Assembly: GCA_049241565.1 (NCBI GenBank)
Contig: JBMLQL010000024.1
Location: 54,770-118,769 of the forward strand
Source of the DNA: DZBG01 sp049241565
GTDB taxonomy: Bacteria; Bdellovibrionota; Bacteriovoracia; Bacteriovoracales; Bacteriovoracaceae
Direction of reading: 5' to 3'
Length of the DNA: 64,000 nucleotides
Position 1 is the first letter of the stretch. Every line of letters begins with the position of its first letter. Positions 16,517-27,500 of this stretch are shown piece by piece. Both the position numbers and the translations under genes were made by a program. The notes under the pieces were generated by a model. That model ran no database searches. It had not been told where the DNA came from and saw nothing but the letters and a program-made list of their open reading frames with translations.

Positions 16517-18046
16517 TTAGCGAATTTGAATATAGCCAGTAGGAGCAAAATCAGCAGCTTTCAGTTCTTTTTTCTTAAGAATAAACTCTCGAAGAACATC
16601 TGCATCGTTGTAGCCGAATTTTTGAAATTTAATCACAGGATATTTATCACCGCCTCCAGCAATAAAATCTGGAAGAGCAATCTTATATGATTTATCGGCC
16701 ACAATCTCTTCACCGTTAATTTTAATGTCAGATACTTTTCCTGCTGTACGATCCACTATCGCTTGGACTCCACTCATTTGTGGAAAAGATCCTGAGCCAG
16801 GAATGAGTTCAATGAGAACACGTTCAAGGTATGTTCTAAGTTCTGGGCCAGAAAGCGTGGCCAGTGCAATTTCTCCAGCGAAAGGAAGAACCATCAGCAC
16901 AGACTCGTAAGTCACCTTACCAGGATAGATAGAGTCACGTAGTCCACCAGAGTTTGTGATGGCCAGGTCAGCTTTGAATTTATGTTTATAAGCAGCGGTG
17001 ACAAGATTTCCTAGATTTGTTTCTTGAGATCTTACAATATCGCGAAGACCCACAAATTCAGCATCAGCAGTTCCAAGTTCAATTAAGAGAGAGGCATCAC
17101 CTTTTTCTTTGAATGGACGAAGAATTTCTTGAACATAAGCATCAGCTTCGATTTTGACAGCAGAACTTTTGTGGTTAACTGGAATCAGCTCATATTTTTT
17201 GAGTGTGAGTTTTCCATCAAGAAACTCAAGATCAACTCGTCCAATATAGCGACCCCAGTCTTGTGCTTGAACAATAATCGTTCCATTTTGAACATCAGGT
17301 TCAAAGAGAGGTTTTTGAGTGTGGCCACCCACGATAAGGTCAATTCCTGAAACTTGACGGGCAAGTGTGACATCTCCTGGTGCATCGGCTCCATGAGTTT
17401 CGTTTGGGTAATGGCCCATATGAGTAAGGGCAATCAGGACATCAGTTTGGCAACGGAGTTTGGGAACAAGTTTTTTGGCCACTTCCACAGCAGGTTTAAA
17501 GATGAGACCTTCTGTATTTTTAGGATTTGATTTAACTGGAGTATCTTCAGTGGTCAGACCCATGATGGTAACATCAAGGTCTTCGATTTTCTTTTTAAAG
17601 TGAGAAGGGAAAACAGTCTTTTTTGTACTCTTATAAAAGATATTGGCAGAGATAAAAGGGAAGCCTCCCCATTCACGTTGTTTAAAGATTGTTGCTAGAG
17701 GTTTATCAAACTCATGATTCCCTACGGCCATGACATCATAGCCAATAAGGTTCATCCCTTTAAAGTCAGGCTCAGCATCTTGAAGATCAGATTGAGGAAC
17801 ACCGGTATTGACGTCACCTGCATCGATGAGCATTGAGTGACCGCCTTCGGCCTTGATTTGTTCGCGAAGTTGATTGATGAGAGTGGCACGAGCAGCAAGA
17901 CCCCATTCGCCATCTTTATTTGGCCAGAAGCGTCCGTGGTGATCGTTGGTGTGGAGAATAGTGAGCTTGTAAACTTTACCTTTGGTGTAGGCGTAGAGAT
18001 TCGATGAAAATAGAACAACGGTAGAGATAATCCATAACAAGCGCAT
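16517..18046 (-). CDS. Secreted 5'-nucleotidase / UshA-family metallophosphoesterase
   Basis: The 509-residue protein has a signal peptide (MRLLWIISTVVLFSSNLYA), a calcineurin-like phosphoesterase domain with ILHTNDHHGRF, DAGDVNTG and GNHEFD as dimetal ligands, VGGHTQ further on, and a C-terminal 5'-nucleotidase domain (about 310-500) with TNSGGLRDS. The family removes phosphate from nucleotides or UDP-sugars in the periplasm. It lies near a secreted nuclease, so the two could work in sequence on extracellular nucleic acid. The start at 18046 follows a GGGGGT ribosome-binding stretch and gives the best signal peptide. Confidence 0.9.
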   Translation of the reverse strand: MRLLWIISTVVLFSSNLYAYTKGKVYKLTILHTNDHHGRFWPNKDGEWGLAARATLINQLREQIKAEGGHSMLIDAGDVNTGVPQSDLQDAEPDFKGMNLIGYDVMAVGNHEFDKPLATIFKQREWGGFPFISANIFYKSTKKTVFPSHFKKKIEDLDVTIMGLTTEDTPVKSNPKNTEGLIFKPAVEVAKKLVPKLRCQTDVLIALTHMGHYPNETHGADAPGDVTLARQVSGIDLIVGGHTQKPLFEPDVQNGTIIVQAQDWGRYIGRVDLEFLDGKLTLKKYELIPVNHKSSAVKIEADAYVQEILRPFKEKGDASLLIELGTADAEFVGLRDIVRSQETNLGNLVTAAYKHKFKADLAITNSGGLRDSIYPGKVTYESVLMVLPFAGEIALATLSGPELRTYLERVLIELIPGSGSFPQMSGVQAIVDRTAGKVSDIKINGEEIVADKSYKIALPDFIAGGGDKYPVIKFQKFGYNDADVLREFILKKKELKAADFAPTGYIQIR

Positions 18047-18110
18047 GAGACCCCCAAATAAAGATAGTATCAATTATCTAATTTGAGGGCCTGTTACAAG
18101 GAAAGTTTTC

Positions 18111-18806
18111 TTACTGTGAAATCACTTCATGCATTTTCTTAAAGATTTCAGTCTTATTGGCCAGACGTTGTTTTAATTTCTTACCCTTCTTGAAGCGCCG
18201 AGGAGCCACTATGTCCCCATTACAAAGCTGGCCGCTCTGGTCCAACTGAACAAGAATTTGCGTAAGATCCTCTTCAGCCGCATTATCGCGTTTATATTTT
18301 TTAGAGTATTTTTGATGCATTTTCTCTGACGCTTTTCCAGAGGCAGAGAGGCGGGCCTCAGCGATCCACTTAATTAAGCGATCATTATTGGCAAACTTCA
18401 CAATATTCACAGTTGTCCCAGAAATAAAAACGGTTGCACCGGCCGCAAATCCAATAAGTCCTCCACCGAGAAGTGCACCAAGTTGTGCCCAGCCACCGTC
18501 TTTAATGAGAGTTGTTCCGATAGCAGCTCCTACAATAAGACCGATACCCGTTCCGCCACCAATCTCAGCTGCTCCGCTCAGAGGTGAGAGCCAAAGTTTT
18601 TTAGAAAGTTCTTCTCTGCGAGAGAGAAATTCATCCAGGCATGTTTCGTTATTGGGAATTTGAGTTCCAACCAATTGTTTAATTTCTTTGATTTTGAGTC
18701 TCGACTGCACCATCTCTACCTCATTGGCTCCTGAAGCCAGGGTTTGGGCCGTAAGTGGAGATGAGACAAGAAGTGCGGAAAGAGTAAGACTAAGAAGTCT
18801 TTTCAT
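18111..18806 (-). CDS. Exported glycine-zipper protein of unknown function
   Basis: The 231-residue protein starts with a signal peptide (cleavage probably after LTAQTLA). A glycine- and alanine-rich hydrophobic segment with GxxxG spacing runs at about residues 80-130 (IGGGTGIGLIVGAAIG, GALLGGGLIGFAAGA) and could insert in a membrane. The C-terminal 90 residues are lysine-rich. I do not recognise a family. It is divergent from feoA, with about 170 bases between. Confidence 0.75.
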   Translation of the reverse strand: MKRLLSLTLSALLVSSPLTAQTLASGANEVEMVQSRLKIKEIKQLVGTQIPNNETCLDEFLSRREELSKKLWLSPLSGAAEIGGGTGIGLIVGAAIGTTLIKDGGWAQLGALLGGGLIGFAAGATVFISGTTVNIVKFANNDRLIKWIAEARLSASGKASEKMHQKYSKKYKRDNAAEEDLTQILVQLDQSGQLCNGDIVAPRRFKKGKKLKQRLANKTEIFKKMHEVISQ

Positions 18807-18979
18807 GGATTCCTCCTAAAATAGTAAGACCAGGAACTTGCCTTACATACCTCAAAATCAAAACTGACTTGGGCCAACATGTAATAAGTAGTGAGTCTAA
18901 GTATCTGATACCCAAAAATCTTCTTTAAATCTTTAGAGATTCTTGCCACTAAAGCATAAGTTTGATACACCGAACTCCT

Positions 18980-19225
18980 ATGAATATTTCTCAAGCGCCG
19001 TTGAATTCCGCACTTAAAGTAACCTCGTTTAGCTCAGATGAATCTCGTGATTTATCGGATATCGAATCGAGATTAATGCACTTAGGTTTTATTCATGGAG
19101 AGATGATTTCCATTAAAAAGAGAGCTCCTTTTTTTAAAGAGCCCATTCTTGTTGAAGTGAGAGGAAGAATGGTGGCCTTAACCACAAGCGAGGCAAGCTT
19201 AGTTGGAGTTGAGGTTATGGCATGA
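18980..19225 (+). CDS. feoA: Ferrous iron transport protein A (FeoA)
   Basis: The 81-residue protein is a small SH3-like FeoA: LMHLGFIHGEMISIKKRAPF followed by VEVRGRMVALTTSEASLVGVEV, the usual core. FeoA is a cytoplasmic partner of the FeoB iron permease. The ATG at 18980 is preferred over the TTG at 18962, although neither has a strong ribosome site. The stop overlaps the feoB start by four bases (ATGA), so the two are translationally coupled. Confidence 0.9.
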   Translation: MNISQAPLNSALKVTSFSSDESRDLSDIESRLMHLGFIHGEMISIKKRAPFFKEPILVEVRGRMVALTTSEASLVGVEVMA

Positions 19226-21087
19226 ACTGCCCACGTGTTGCACTAGTCGGAATGCCTAACGTCGGAAAAACGGCTTTGTTTAATAAAATCACTGGATCAC
19301 ATCAGCGAGTGGCGAATTTTCCTGGAATCACAGTTGAAAAAAAAGTGGGCTGGATCTCAGAAAACGGTCAAAAAGTTTTAGAGATTATTGACCTTCCTGG
19401 CTTGTACTCATTAGATGCGACTACTCTTGATGAAAAAGTAACCAAAGACTTTCTTCTTCAAAAAGAAAAAGAACAAAGTGCTGATATTTTTGTTCTCGTC
19501 CTGGATGCAACTAATCTTGATAAATCTCTTTATCTCGCCTTCCAATTAAAACAATTAGGTTATCCACTTATTCTCGCCCTTAATTTAATTGATGAAGCTA
19601 GGAGAAGAGGTCTTGAGATAGATATTCCTCTCATGGAAAAAAAAATGGGAGCAGTCATTATTCCAACGAGCGGAGCGACTGGTGAGGGAGTGGATACATT
19701 TATTCATTACCTTAAGCAAGAAACTCAGCGAATCTCGGACGTGAAAATTAATATCCCTGAGAGCCCTCAAAAAACATTCCGTTCTCCATCCTACGTGAAT
19801 GGTATTTTTAAATCGGTAGACAGTGTTCTTAAAGAAATTACGATAAAACCGATTAAGCCAGATCATTTAACAGAAAGAATTGATCACTTTGTTCTTCATC
19901 CTATTTGGGGGGGAATTATTCTTGTTGTGACATTACTTTTTATTTTTCAAGTTTTGTTTTCTTGGTCAGCTCCACTCACTGAAGGAATTGAATCGATTTT
20001 TGGAATGCTTGGCGAATTTGCTTCGGGTCACATTTCAAATGATCTTGTGAAAAGCTTTGTTGTGGATGGAGTGATTAGTGGAGTTGGAGGAGTCATTGTT
20101 TTTATTCCTCAGATTGTTTTACTTTTTTTCTTTATTAATTTTTTAGAAGATTTAGGTTATTTAGGTCGTGCCGCTTTTATGTTGGACTCAGTGATGAGAC
20201 GCCTAGGACTCCCTGGAAAAGCAGTGATCCCTCTCCTCTCAAGCCATGCTTGCGCTATCCCGGGTATTCTTTCGACGCGAGTGATTGATAATTACCGTGA
20301 ACGACTTATCACTATGCTTGTGATTCCACTGACGACTTGTTCGGCGAGACTTCCAGTTTACGCTATTTTAATTGCTGCTCTTGTTCCAGATATTCCATTG
20401 GTAGGTCTTACTTGGTTTAGACTTCCGGGAATTGTTTTGTTTGGTCTTTACGCCCTCGGTTTTTTTACTGCTTTGGTAGTTTCGTTTATCTTTAAAAAGA
20501 CACTACCTTTTGAATCGCCTTCAATGCTTTTGATGGAGTTGCCTCCTTATCGCATTCCGAAATTTAAAAATCTTTTCCTTGCGATGATGAATAAGGCCAA
20601 AATCTTTTTGAAAAAAGCTGGGACAATCATTTTGGCCGTTTCTATTGCTATCTGGGTTTTAATGACTTTTCCTCAAGTGGATGGAGTCTCTTCAGTCGAG
20701 CAGTCTTATGCCGCTTCAATAGGGCACTTTTTTGAACCAGTTTTCAGGCCTCTTGGCTTTGATTGGCGTATGACAACTGCCTTGATTCCCAGTATTGGAG
20801 CGAGAGAAGTGGTGGTAAGTGCTTTATCAATGGTGCTCTCAATTCAAGAAGATTCAGATGGATTTGAGCAGAAACTCACAGAGAGTTTGCTTATCCAGTT
20901 TGGCCCTGGTCCACTCATGGCGCTTTTAATTTGGTTTGTTTTTGCTCCTCAATGTATTTCTACCTTTGCGGTGATGAGAAGAGAAACGAACTCCTTAAAA
21001 TGGCCACTTGTGATGGTTGGCTATACTCTGGCCTTGGCCTATCTCTGTGCATGGCTTGCTAAGATATTTTTCGCCTCATTTTTTTAA
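19222..21087 (+). CDS. feoB: Ferrous iron permease FeoB
   Basis: The 621-residue protein has an N-terminal G domain with G1 GMPNVGKTALF, G3 DLPGLYSL and G4 NLID, then a membrane domain starting near residue 230 with the Gate-type segments typical of FeoB (LSSHACAIPGILSTR, VIPLTTCSARLPVY). It imports Fe(II) across the inner membrane. It is shorter than the 773-residue E. coli protein but within the family range. Its last four bases overlap the converging thioesterase-like gene. Confidence 0.95.
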   Translation: MNCPRVALVGMPNVGKTALFNKITGSHQRVANFPGITVEKKVGWISENGQKVLEIIDLPGLYSLDATTLDEKVTKDFLLQKEKEQSADIFVLVLDATNLDKSLYLAFQLKQLGYPLILALNLIDEARRRGLEIDIPLMEKKMGAVIIPTSGATGEGVDTFIHYLKQETQRISDVKINIPESPQKTFRSPSYVNGIFKSVDSVLKEITIKPIKPDHLTERIDHFVLHPIWGGIILVVTLLFIFQVLFSWSAPLTEGIESIFGMLGEFASGHISNDLVKSFVVDGVISGVGGVIVFIPQIVLLFFFINFLEDLGYLGRAAFMLDSVMRRLGLPGKAVIPLLSSHACAIPGILSTRVIDNYRERLITMLVIPLTTCSARLPVYAILIAALVPDIPLVGLTWFRLPGIVLFGLYALGFFTALVVSFIFKKTLPFESPSMLLMELPPYRIPKFKNLFLAMMNKAKIFLKKAGTIILAVSIAIWVLMTFPQVDGVSSVEQSYAASIGHFFEPVFRPLGFDWRMTTALIPSIGAREVVVSALSMVLSIQEDSDGFEQKLTESLLIQFGPGPLMALLIWFVFAPQCISTFAVMRRETNSLKWPLVMVGYTLALAYLCAWLAKIFFASFF

Positions 21088-21602
21088 AATTTAGTCTGAA
21101 CTTTATCCCAGCTCTTTACTTGCCACGTACTCGTCACTGTGGCGATATGAATGGAGTTCTTATCATGGATCTCGGTAATAAGTGGAATCGTTGTTTTTCC
21201 TTGTGATTGAAGCAGAGTCTCGATTGAATTTAGATCAAGATCCTTTGCATTACATTCACCCATAAGATTAGTTCGACCTTGATAGTGGTACTTTACATTG
21301 AGTTCAGCAAGAATGAGTCTATATTTTGAAAGGCCAAGATTTTTAGATAACCAAAGACCCGCACAAAATTCTCCCAGGGTCGCCATGGCACAGGCGTGAA
21401 TTCCACTCAAATGATTATGATTGAGTTTACGATTAGGGATGGAGATTTTAATTTTTTCTGATGATATCTCCTCAATCGTAAAACCATGAGGAGCATTAAA
21501 GGGAATTGCCACTTTAAAAATTTGATTCAAGGCCATTAATGACGATCTCTTGTTTGAAGAAGTCATTAATTTATCCATGATATTGAAAGCTGTTTGTTTC
21601 AT
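21084..21602 (-). CDS. Hotdog-fold DUF4442/PaaI-like putative thioesterase
   Basis: The 172-residue protein resembles the DUF4442 branch of hotdog thioesterases: HNHLSGIHACAMATLGEFCAGLW is the central helix with the conserved His-Ala-Gly-type region, followed by strands containing LNVKYHYQGR. Such proteins hydrolyse acyl-CoA or related thioesters, but the substrate is unknown. The stop codon of this gene overlaps that of feoB. The start lies four bases after the stop of the nitronate monooxygenase gene, so the two are probably in one leftward operon. Confidence 0.7.
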   Translation of the reverse strand: MKQTAFNIMDKLMTSSNKRSSLMALNQIFKVAIPFNAPHGFTIEEISSEKIKISIPNRKLNHNHLSGIHACAMATLGEFCAGLWLSKNLGLSKYRLILAELNVKYHYQGRTNLMGECNAKDLDLNSIETLLQSQGKTTIPLITEIHDKNSIHIATVTSTWQVKSWDKVQTKF

Positions 21603-21606
21603 GCTA

Positions 21607-22590
21607 TTAACCTAGTTTCCCGTTAAGTTCTTTTTTCGCTATCTCAAATTCATCATTAAATTGTTTAACCACTTCTTTAATGGGTTTAATTTTAGTGGAA
21701 AATTCAATGGAAGTTCCTGCGCACCAAACTGTTTTATATGTCGCCCCAAAAGCAGCTTTTTCCAGGGACTTCATTCCTTTGTAGAAGGTAAGCATTTTAG
21801 CATATTTCTTGAGCTGTTTATTCTTATTGAGCACAGACTCAATAAGATTCTGATCAGTTCCGATTTTCTCTACATACGGTGTTTTAATGACTGTACATCT
21901 TGAGCCTGAAAGTTTTGTTGTGACAACAATATCGTCTGCCCCATACTCAATACAGGCTTTTTTATACTCATCACTTACACCAGCTTCGGTTGTTGCAATA
22001 AATGGTGAACCGATAGAGAGACCGTCAGCGCCAAGAGCAAGCATGGAGAGAATGCCGGCACCATTTCCAACTCCCCCAGCGGAGATAACAGGAATTTTAA
22101 ATTGTTTTTTGAGAGCAGGAACTAAAATAGAAGCAGGAATATTTCCGAGATGGCCTCCAGCGCCGTTATTAACAGCAATAAGACCGTCAGCGCCAAGGCC
22201 ATCAACTTTTACTGCATATTTTTCATCAACAACATCACAGAAAACCTTAATTCCAAGCTTCTTAGATTCTTTTATTGTTTCTTCAGGATTCCCAAGTGAA
22301 GTAATGAAAAAATTCACTCCGTTATCAAGACACTTATAGAGTTGTTTTTTATAAAGAGGATTTGATTGATTAACAATAAGGTTTACACCAAAGGGTTTTG
22401 TTGTTTTAGAACGAATGTCTTTTAGTCCCGCCTCAAGATCTTCAATCGTCCGGTAGTTAAGAGCAGGGATGCATCCTGCAATTCCAGCCTCAGCAGCCTC
22501 AACAATCATCTTGTTATTTGTGACAAGAAACATAGGGGCCATAATGATCGGAAATTCAATTCCGAGTAAATCGCAAAGAGCAGCTTTCAC
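21607..22590 (-). CDS. Nitronate monooxygenase / FMN-dependent enoyl reductase-like TIM barrel
   Basis: The 327-residue protein matches the NMO/2-nitropropane dioxygenase family: FPIIMAPM at the N-terminus, NNGAGGHLGN in the middle, VISAGGVGNGAGILSMLALGADGLSIGSPF for FMN phosphate binding, and a C-terminal helical tail. Enzymes of this type oxidise propionate 3-nitronate or act as FabK-type enoyl-ACP reductases; sequence inspection cannot separate these. The conserved Gly-His pair favours the NMO group. It is cytoplasmic and paired with the DUF4442 gene. Confidence 0.85.
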   Translation of the reverse strand: MKAALCDLLGIEFPIIMAPMFLVTNNKMIVEAAEAGIAGCIPALNYRTIEDLEAGLKDIRSKTTKPFGVNLIVNQSNPLYKKQLYKCLDNGVNFFITSLGNPEETIKESKKLGIKVFCDVVDEKYAVKVDGLGADGLIAVNNGAGGHLGNIPASILVPALKKQFKIPVISAGGVGNGAGILSMLALGADGLSIGSPFIATTEAGVSDEYKKACIEYGADDIVVTTKLSGSRCTVIKTPYVEKIGTDQNLIESVLNKNKQLKKYAKMLTFYKGMKSLEKAAFGATYKTVWCAGTSIEFSTKIKPIKEVVKQFNDEFEIAKKELNGKLG

Positions 22591-22717
22591 AGTTCTTCCT
22601 TTAGGTTATTTTATAGATTGATTCTATCATTAACGTGAGTACCTTCAAGTAAAAGCAATTTTATCGTTTAGTTAATCTTTTTGCTCTGGTAGTCTTAATG
22701 ACATAGAACTAGACTGT

Positions 22718-23248
22718 ATGTGTATGAATATTTTAAGCCATCGAAATTTCACTTTACTACTCATTCTTATTTCTTTTGTTCTCTTCTTTGTGATTGACCT
22801 TTATATTGATCTTGGTGAGGGAGTGGGAATTAACCATATCTGGCATGAGTTTGTTTTTCTTTTCCTTGCGATAGGGGCATCTGTTTACCAGGCCCGAGCT
22901 GTTTTTAAAACGGAGAGAGAACTTGAATTCACCCGTAATGAACTGCTTGAAACAAAAAATTCCTATAAGGCATGGCAAACAAAAAGTAGATCAAGCGCCC
23001 AAGAATTAAGACGCATGATTGATCAGCAGTTTGAAGAATGGAGTTTGTCGCAGAGTGAAAAAGAAATTGCCCTGTTTCTTATTAAAGGACTAAGTATGAA
23101 GGAGATTGCTGATTTACGTCAGACTTCTGATACAACTGTACGACAACAAGCCTCGGTGATTTACAAAAAAAGTTCGACAACTGGACGACAGGAGCTTGCA
23201 GCATTTTTTCTTGAAGATATATTGAGCGTCGAAATTTCAGACTCTTAA
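22718..23248 (+). CDS. Membrane-anchored LuxR-type helix-turn-helix regulator
   Basis: The 176-residue protein has two N-terminal hydrophobic segments (about 10-30 and 42-62), a charged coiled region, and a LuxR/GerE-type HTH (SQSEKEIALFLIKGLSMKEIADL... TTVRQQASVIYKKSSTTGRQELAAFF). This layout suggests a transcription factor tethered to the inner membrane. It directly precedes the efflux genes on the same strand, 69 bases before the chosen TolC start, and may control them. No clear ribosome site is seen; a weak TTGCTC-N17-TAGAAC promoter would place transcription start close to the ATG at 22718. ATG 22724 is an alternative. Confidence 0.78.
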   Translation: MCMNILSHRNFTLLLILISFVLFFVIDLYIDLGEGVGINHIWHEFVFLFLAIGASVYQARAVFKTERELEFTRNELLETKNSYKAWQTKSRSSAQELRRMIDQQFEEWSLSQSEKEIALFLIKGLSMKEIADLRQTSDTTVRQQASVIYKKSSTTGRQELAAFFLEDILSVEISDS

Positions 23249-23317
23249 TACATACGTTCGATAGATTTTGTCTTTCTTTTAAGAAATAATCTCATGGATT
23301 TTATCCAGCGAGGGTTC

Positions 23318-24526
23318 ATGAGTTATTTTGTTTTTTTTCTGTGTTTTCTTTTTTTCAATCAAGCCGAGGCAAGATCTCCCCATGAGATTATTCAACTGGC
23401 CCTGGCCCACTCAGAATTCATTTCAGCTTCCGAACTTGAACAAAAGGCCATTGAGTTTGACGCTATAGCAAAAAAGAAATGGCAAAATCCACAATTGATG
23501 ACTCAAATCGGTGGGCTCAAAACTGGAACAATGAGTGGAGAGACCATTGAATTGACTATTACTCAAACTATTCCTCTTAATCAAAAATATTCACTTCGCG
23601 GAAAGTTAACGGATAAATTAGGTGAGATTAATGCTTTAGATATTCAATCGAAGAAAAATTGGGTCTCCCATCAAGCGATTTTAAGTGCTTGGAAAGTTAA
23701 AATTTATAGTGCGCTTGGAAAGCATATTAATGAGCGTAGAGAAAGAATGAGGCTCGCAAAGATCTATATTTCTAAGAGACCTCAAGTGACGGCCAAGCAT
23801 ATAGTTGAGGCGCAGATTATCGCTAATCAGATTAGAATTCTTGAAAATAGTCTATTAATGAATTTAGCAGAAATTGAAATGGCCCAATCGGAGCTTGAGT
23901 ACTGGACTGGAGTTAAAATTTCACCTGAAGAACTCAATTTCTCCTTCCCAAAATTAAATGAGCTCAATTTTAATCAACAGTTTGTTGCGAAGAAAAATCT
24001 GGAAGCAGTAGTTGCTGAAAAACGTGTCGAAATCGCAAGTCTTGAATCTCAAATGAGTAAGAAAGAGAAATTTCCTGACCTTATTATAGGTGGTGGTTAC
24101 AGAGTTGAAAAAGTTTCTCCAGAGAATCACTTCTCTTATGGAATATTGGGTATCTCAATTCCTATTTGGGATACTGGAGAAAATCGAGTGCAGTCGGCAA
24201 ACGCACGACTTAAAAAAGAAGAAAAAGTGCTCTTTGAAAAGAAAAAGTCGGTTGAGATGGAGGTTGGGAGATATCAATCTATGATGGTCTATTTTAAAGG
24301 ACTTTTTTCAAGCGTTTTTTTTGATGATGTGAAGGAGCAAGAAAAAATTCTTGAGCTCGCAGAAAATGGCTTCAAGCAAGGAGTTATTGATATTAATACT
24401 TTCCTTCAAACTGAAGTTCAGACGCATGAAATTATTGATCAGATTTATCTCAGCTGGATGAGATATCTTGAAACTGTTAGTCATTACAATCTTACGACTG
24501 GAGAAGAACTTAAATGGATGCGCTAA
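23318..24526 (+). CDS. TolC-family outer-membrane efflux protein (CusC/CzcC-like)
   Basis: The 402-residue protein has a signal peptide (MSYFVFFLCFLFFNQAEA) and long alpha-helical segments with the repeated pattern of outer-membrane factor proteins. The terminal part, AENGFKQGVIDINTFLQTEVQTHEI, is the usual conserved helix. It forms the outer duct of a tripartite efflux pump. ATG 23294 is an alternative start that adds eight residues before the signal sequence; 23318 has GCGAGGG just before it. The gene overlaps the RND gene by 13 bases. No periplasmic adaptor gene lies between them, which is unusual. Confidence 0.85.
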   Translation: MSYFVFFLCFLFFNQAEARSPHEIIQLALAHSEFISASELEQKAIEFDAIAKKKWQNPQLMTQIGGLKTGTMSGETIELTITQTIPLNQKYSLRGKLTDKLGEINALDIQSKKNWVSHQAILSAWKVKIYSALGKHINERRERMRLAKIYISKRPQVTAKHIVEAQIIANQIRILENSLLMNLAEIEMAQSELEYWTGVKISPEELNFSFPKLNELNFNQQFVAKKNLEAVVAEKRVEIASLESQMSKKEKFPDLIIGGGYRVEKVSPENHFSYGILGISIPIWDTGENRVQSANARLKKEEKVLFEKKKSVEMEVGRYQSMMVYFKGLFSSVFFDDVKEQEKILELAENGFKQGVIDINTFLQTEVQTHEIIDQIYLSWMRYLETVSHYNLTTGEELKWMR

Positions 24527-27500
24527 AACAATCAGATTCTTCTTTTTTAGGCAAATGTATTGATTTCGGACTTAATAATAAAATGTGGGTGATTTTATTC
24601 TCACTGGCCCTTGTATCATTCTCAATTTATAAGCTTCCAGATCTCTCTGTTGATGCCGTTCCTGATATCACTAATATTCAAGTTGTAGTTAATACAAAAA
24701 CTCAAGGTCTAGATCCATCTCGCGTTGAATTGATGGTCACTCAGCCAATTGAATTTGAAATGGTTGGTCTTCCAAAACTTGAAGATATGCGATCGATTTC
24801 CAAATATGGTCTCTCTCAAGTGATACTTGTTTTTAAAGACGGCACAGATATCTACTGGGCCAGACAACAAGTCGCAGAAAAGATTCAAAACGTGTCAGGA
24901 GTTTTACCGACAGGGATCGTACCTGAAATGGCGCCTATAACAACAGGTTTAGGCGAAGTCTTCATGTACACCCTTTCTCTTAATGAAAAATCAGATTATT
25001 TTCAAAAAACAAAAGAAGAACAGCTCCAATATCTTCGTGAAGTTCAAGATTATATTGTCCGTCCCCATATGAGACGGATTAAAGATGTGGCCGATGTGGA
25101 TACCAATGGGGGATTCAAGAAAGAACTCCACATTAATCTTAATCCTGAGAAAATGACAAAATTTGGTCTCACTATAAAATCCATTATGGATAAGCTTATT
25201 GGTATTGGACAGTCATTTGGGGGCGGGGTCATCACGCAAAATGATCACGCTGTGATCATTCGGGCTTCAACTAATCTGAACGCAGCTAAGGATATTGAAC
25301 TAATCAGTGTTGCTCAAAAATATGATGGCTCAAACGTTTTACTCAAAGATATTGCCACGGTTAGTTTCGATTCAGCTCCCAGAGTCGGAGGAGCCACTTA
25401 TGATGGTAAAGAGTCAGTCTTAGGTACTGTACTCATGCAAAGTGGGGGGAATGGGCGCCTAGTCAGTATCGAGGCAGAAAAAGTTTTCAAAGAGATTGAT
25501 CTACCCGAGGGAATTGAGACTCATATTCTCTACAATAGAAGCTTCCTTGTAGGGAATACTCTAAAAACAGTTATTAAAAATTTAATTGAAGGCGCCCTAC
25601 TTGTTATCGCCATTCTTTTAATTGTTCTTGGGCATTGGAGAGCAGCTCTACTCGTTGCGCTTATCATTCCTCTTTCAATGTTTGGAACTAATATTGGAAT
25701 GCAGGAACTAGGTATTTCTGGAAATCTGATGAGCTTAGGTGCCATTGATTTTGGACTTGTCGTCGACGGTGCCGTGGTTTTGATTGAAAACTTAATTTCA
25801 AGACATAACTCATTGACCCCTGAGCAACGTAAGATTTGGAGTAAAGATCATATCGTTTCTCTAAGTTCAAAAGAAGTGGTGAGGCCAGTCGTTTTTGGTC
25901 TTTTAATGATTATGATTGTTTATATCCCAGTACTCACTCTTGAGGGGGTAGAAGGAAAGATGTTTAGACCGATGGCCTATACAGTTCTTTTGACTTTGGG
26001 ATGCGCTTTAGTTCTTACTATTTTCCTTATTCCGGTTCTGGCCTCTTTATTTATTCCACTTCCAAAAGAATCAAGTGGGCATGATGATCACGACACAAAA
26101 TTCTTTAAACTATTAAAGAAATTCTATGTTCCATTTTTAAATAAAAGTTTCGACCATCCAAAGTTTTTACTTGGTGGTGGTGTTGCGGGACTGTTGGTCG
26201 CTTTGTTTTTGTTTACTCGTCTGGGTGCAGACTTTATTCCTCAATTAGACGAGGGGGACATTGTTATTAATATTACAAGAGATGCAAAAATATCTTTGGA
26301 TAAAGCAATTGAGCAACAGGAATTAGTTGAGAAAAAAATTGTGAGTGTTCCTGAGGTTGAATCCGTTTTTTCAAGACTTGGAACACCAGAATCAGCCACT
26401 GATCCCATGGGGGTTCACCTCGCCGATACATTTATTATTTTGAAAAAGGATAGAGATCTTTGGCGATTTAAGACTAAAGATGAAGTCCTCGCGGCCATCA
26501 AAAAAGAAATAGATAGTCTTAATTTTGAAGCAGAATTAAGTTCCACTCAGCCGATTGAAATGCGATTTAATGAAATGCTTGAGGGCTCACGTGCAGACGT
26601 TTCTCTGAGGATTATTGGTAATGATCTTGCCTATATGGTGGAGAAAATTGACCAAGTTCAAAAAGAAATTGAAGATATAGCAGGATTAGAGGGGGCCGAG
26701 ATGGATCCTCTCACTGCACTAAGACAAAGTGATGTGATCGATATTCATCCAAGGTTTGATCAACTTTCAAAACTAGGGGTCCCTCTTGATGAGCTGAATT
26801 TGGCCATCGTTGGTTTTATGCAAGGAAATATTGCGGGAGTTTGGACAGAGGGAATACGAAAATACCCAATTGTTGTTCATCTCGCAGAAGAAAAACGTGA
26901 AAATCCTGATGAATTGCGTGCCTTACCAATCCCACTTCCAGACGGAGGAAGTGTGCCCTTATCTGATGTGGCCCACATTAACAAGGAGAGTCAGGTGACA
27001 ACGATTGCAAGAAACTGGGGGGAGAGATACGCCGCCCTCTCAATAAATATTGGGAATCGAGATACCCTTAGCTTTGTTGCAGATGCCATGAAAAAGGTTT
27101 CAAAAGTCGAGTTAAAAGCGGATCACTCTTATCGCTGGGGTGGTCAGTTTAATAATTTAGAACGGGCCAAGAAAAAGCTGTGGATCATTATTCCGCTCAC
27201 TCTTGCTATCATCTTTTTTATTCTATGGAGACAGTTTCACTCCCTTCTTGATGCCTTCACTATTTTCTCAGCGATTCCTTTTGCTTCCATTGGCGGAATC
27301 GTTGCACTTTGGGCAAGAGATATACATTTGAGCTTATCAGCAGCGGTTGGATTTATCGCCCTCATTGGTATTGCACTCTTAAACGGTATTGTTCTTATTA
27401 CTGTATTTAGACAAATGCGTGAGACTCATCCTGAGAAATCTTGGGAAGAAATTGTGGAAGAGGGAACAGTCTCAAGACTTCGTCCTGTTATCATGACAGC

